From Chitinophagia bacterium (lineage in GTDB: Bacteria > Bacteroidota > Bacteroidia > Chitinophagales > Chitinophagaceae): a stretch of 5,192 nucleotides of DNA. The position numbers and the translations under genes were made by a program. The notes beneath the pieces were generated by a model. The model was not told the DNA's origin and made no database searches. It was given only the letters and a program-made list of their open reading frames with translations. This document shows positions 4,883 to 5,192 of this stretch, one piece after another. Position 1 is the first letter of the stretch, and every line of letters begins with the position of its first letter. The stretch spans positions 1 to 5,192 of the forward strand of contig RGVM01000228.1 in NCBI GenBank assembly GCA_010027295.1, read 5' to 3'.

Positions 4883-5192
4883 GTGTCGTATGGTTATGGT
4901 TCGATAGTGGCTGACGAAAGAGGTGGAACAGCGGTATCATCAAGAAGATGGCGAAGGCCAGGTAGGGATGCAGCAGACTCGAGAGGGCCCCAAGGATGTA
5001 TGCGGCGGGTCCCATCCACAGCGATCGTCGGGTCGCCGCCCGGAAGGCTATCATGTCTGTGCCTTCCAATACTGTTTCCGGGTGCCTCAGCATATAGACG
5101 CGCATGAGGGTGAAGGCCGCAGCCGCCAGGGCGAGAATCCCGCCGAAGACGAAATGGGAAACCGGGTTCTGGGTGTAGTCGCCCATCAGCCC
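4854..5192 (-). CDS. TMEM175/DUF1211-like membrane protein, C-terminal part (5' end outside window)
   Basis: The frame is open to the window edge. An ATG at 5186 could start a 110-residue protein, but two more in-frame codons without a stop lie upstream. The visible part looks like only the C-terminal half of a DUF1211 (TMEM175-type potassium channel) protein, so the gene probably begins outside. Seen here: a hydrophobic helix at residues 11-31 (counting from the 5186 ATG), a loop ending in basic residues (A-F-R-A-A-T-R-R at about 47-54), and two helices at about 57-90 with H-P-Y-L-A-F-A-I-F-L-M-I-P-L-F-H-L-F, which resembles the P-W-x-x-x-x-x-Y-x-x-I-P-L ending of that family. The last residues (92-110) form a histidine-rich tail. 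The N-terminal channel signature (F-S-D-x-x-x-A-I) is not in the window, so the family call is moderate. It overlaps the downstream oxidoreductase gene by 29 bp. Confidence 0.6.
   Translation of the reverse strand, partial: GLMGDYTQNPVSHFVFGGILALAAAAFTLMRVYMLRHPETVLEGTDMIAFRAATRRSLWMGPAAYILGALSSLLHPYLAFAIFLMIPLFHLFRQPLSNHNHTTHEHSHHRHG

Overview
The window looks like Bacteroidota (Bacteroidetes) chromosome from a GC-rich lineage. Three things support this. The lipoprotein signal ends in the SSC-N-K-G style common in that phylum. An ECF sigma factor is translationally coupled to an anti-sigma-like protein that ends in an outer-membrane beta-barrel. Start codons lack Shine-Dalgarno sequences, and the tRNA gene carries a TAnnTTTG-type -7 promoter element. 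The genus cannot be determined from the sequence.

Layout. On the minus strand, 36-911 encodes a DUF4382-type surface or periplasmic lipoprotein. A 218-bp divergent intergenic region with an operator-like palindrome follows. On the plus strand, a two-gene operon (1130-1714 and 1711-3354, overlapping by ATGA) encodes an ECF sigma factor and a 547-residue protein. That protein has a short cytoplasmic anti-sigma-like N-terminus, one transmembrane helix, about 265 residues of charged low-complexity linker and a C-terminal 8-stranded outer-membrane barrel. This is the architecture of a dual-membrane-spanning anti-sigma factor. Positions 3355-3934 have no convincing gene. They hold a structured repeat region: a direct duplication of about 180 bp with an offset of about 210-215 bp, strong 10-bp hairpins, and a degenerate tandem array with a 23-bp period. 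A minus-strand tRNA-Ser(GGA) (3972-4058) follows, with its own promoter-like element and an intrinsic terminator. At the right end, two overlapping minus-strand genes encode a TMEM175/DUF1211-like membrane protein (5' end outside the window) and a small NADP/F420-oxidoreductase-family Rossmann protein.

How the parts may work together. The sigma/anti-sigma pair probably forms an envelope-sensing unit: the barrel senses the outer membrane, and the N-terminus holds the sigma factor at the inner membrane. The divergent lipoprotein is a plausible regulon member or partner, but this is inferred only from its position. The right-end genes look like a separate small operon, probably unrelated to the sigma system. 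The two most notable items are the dual-membrane anti-sigma architecture and the repeat/hairpin region next to the tRNA.
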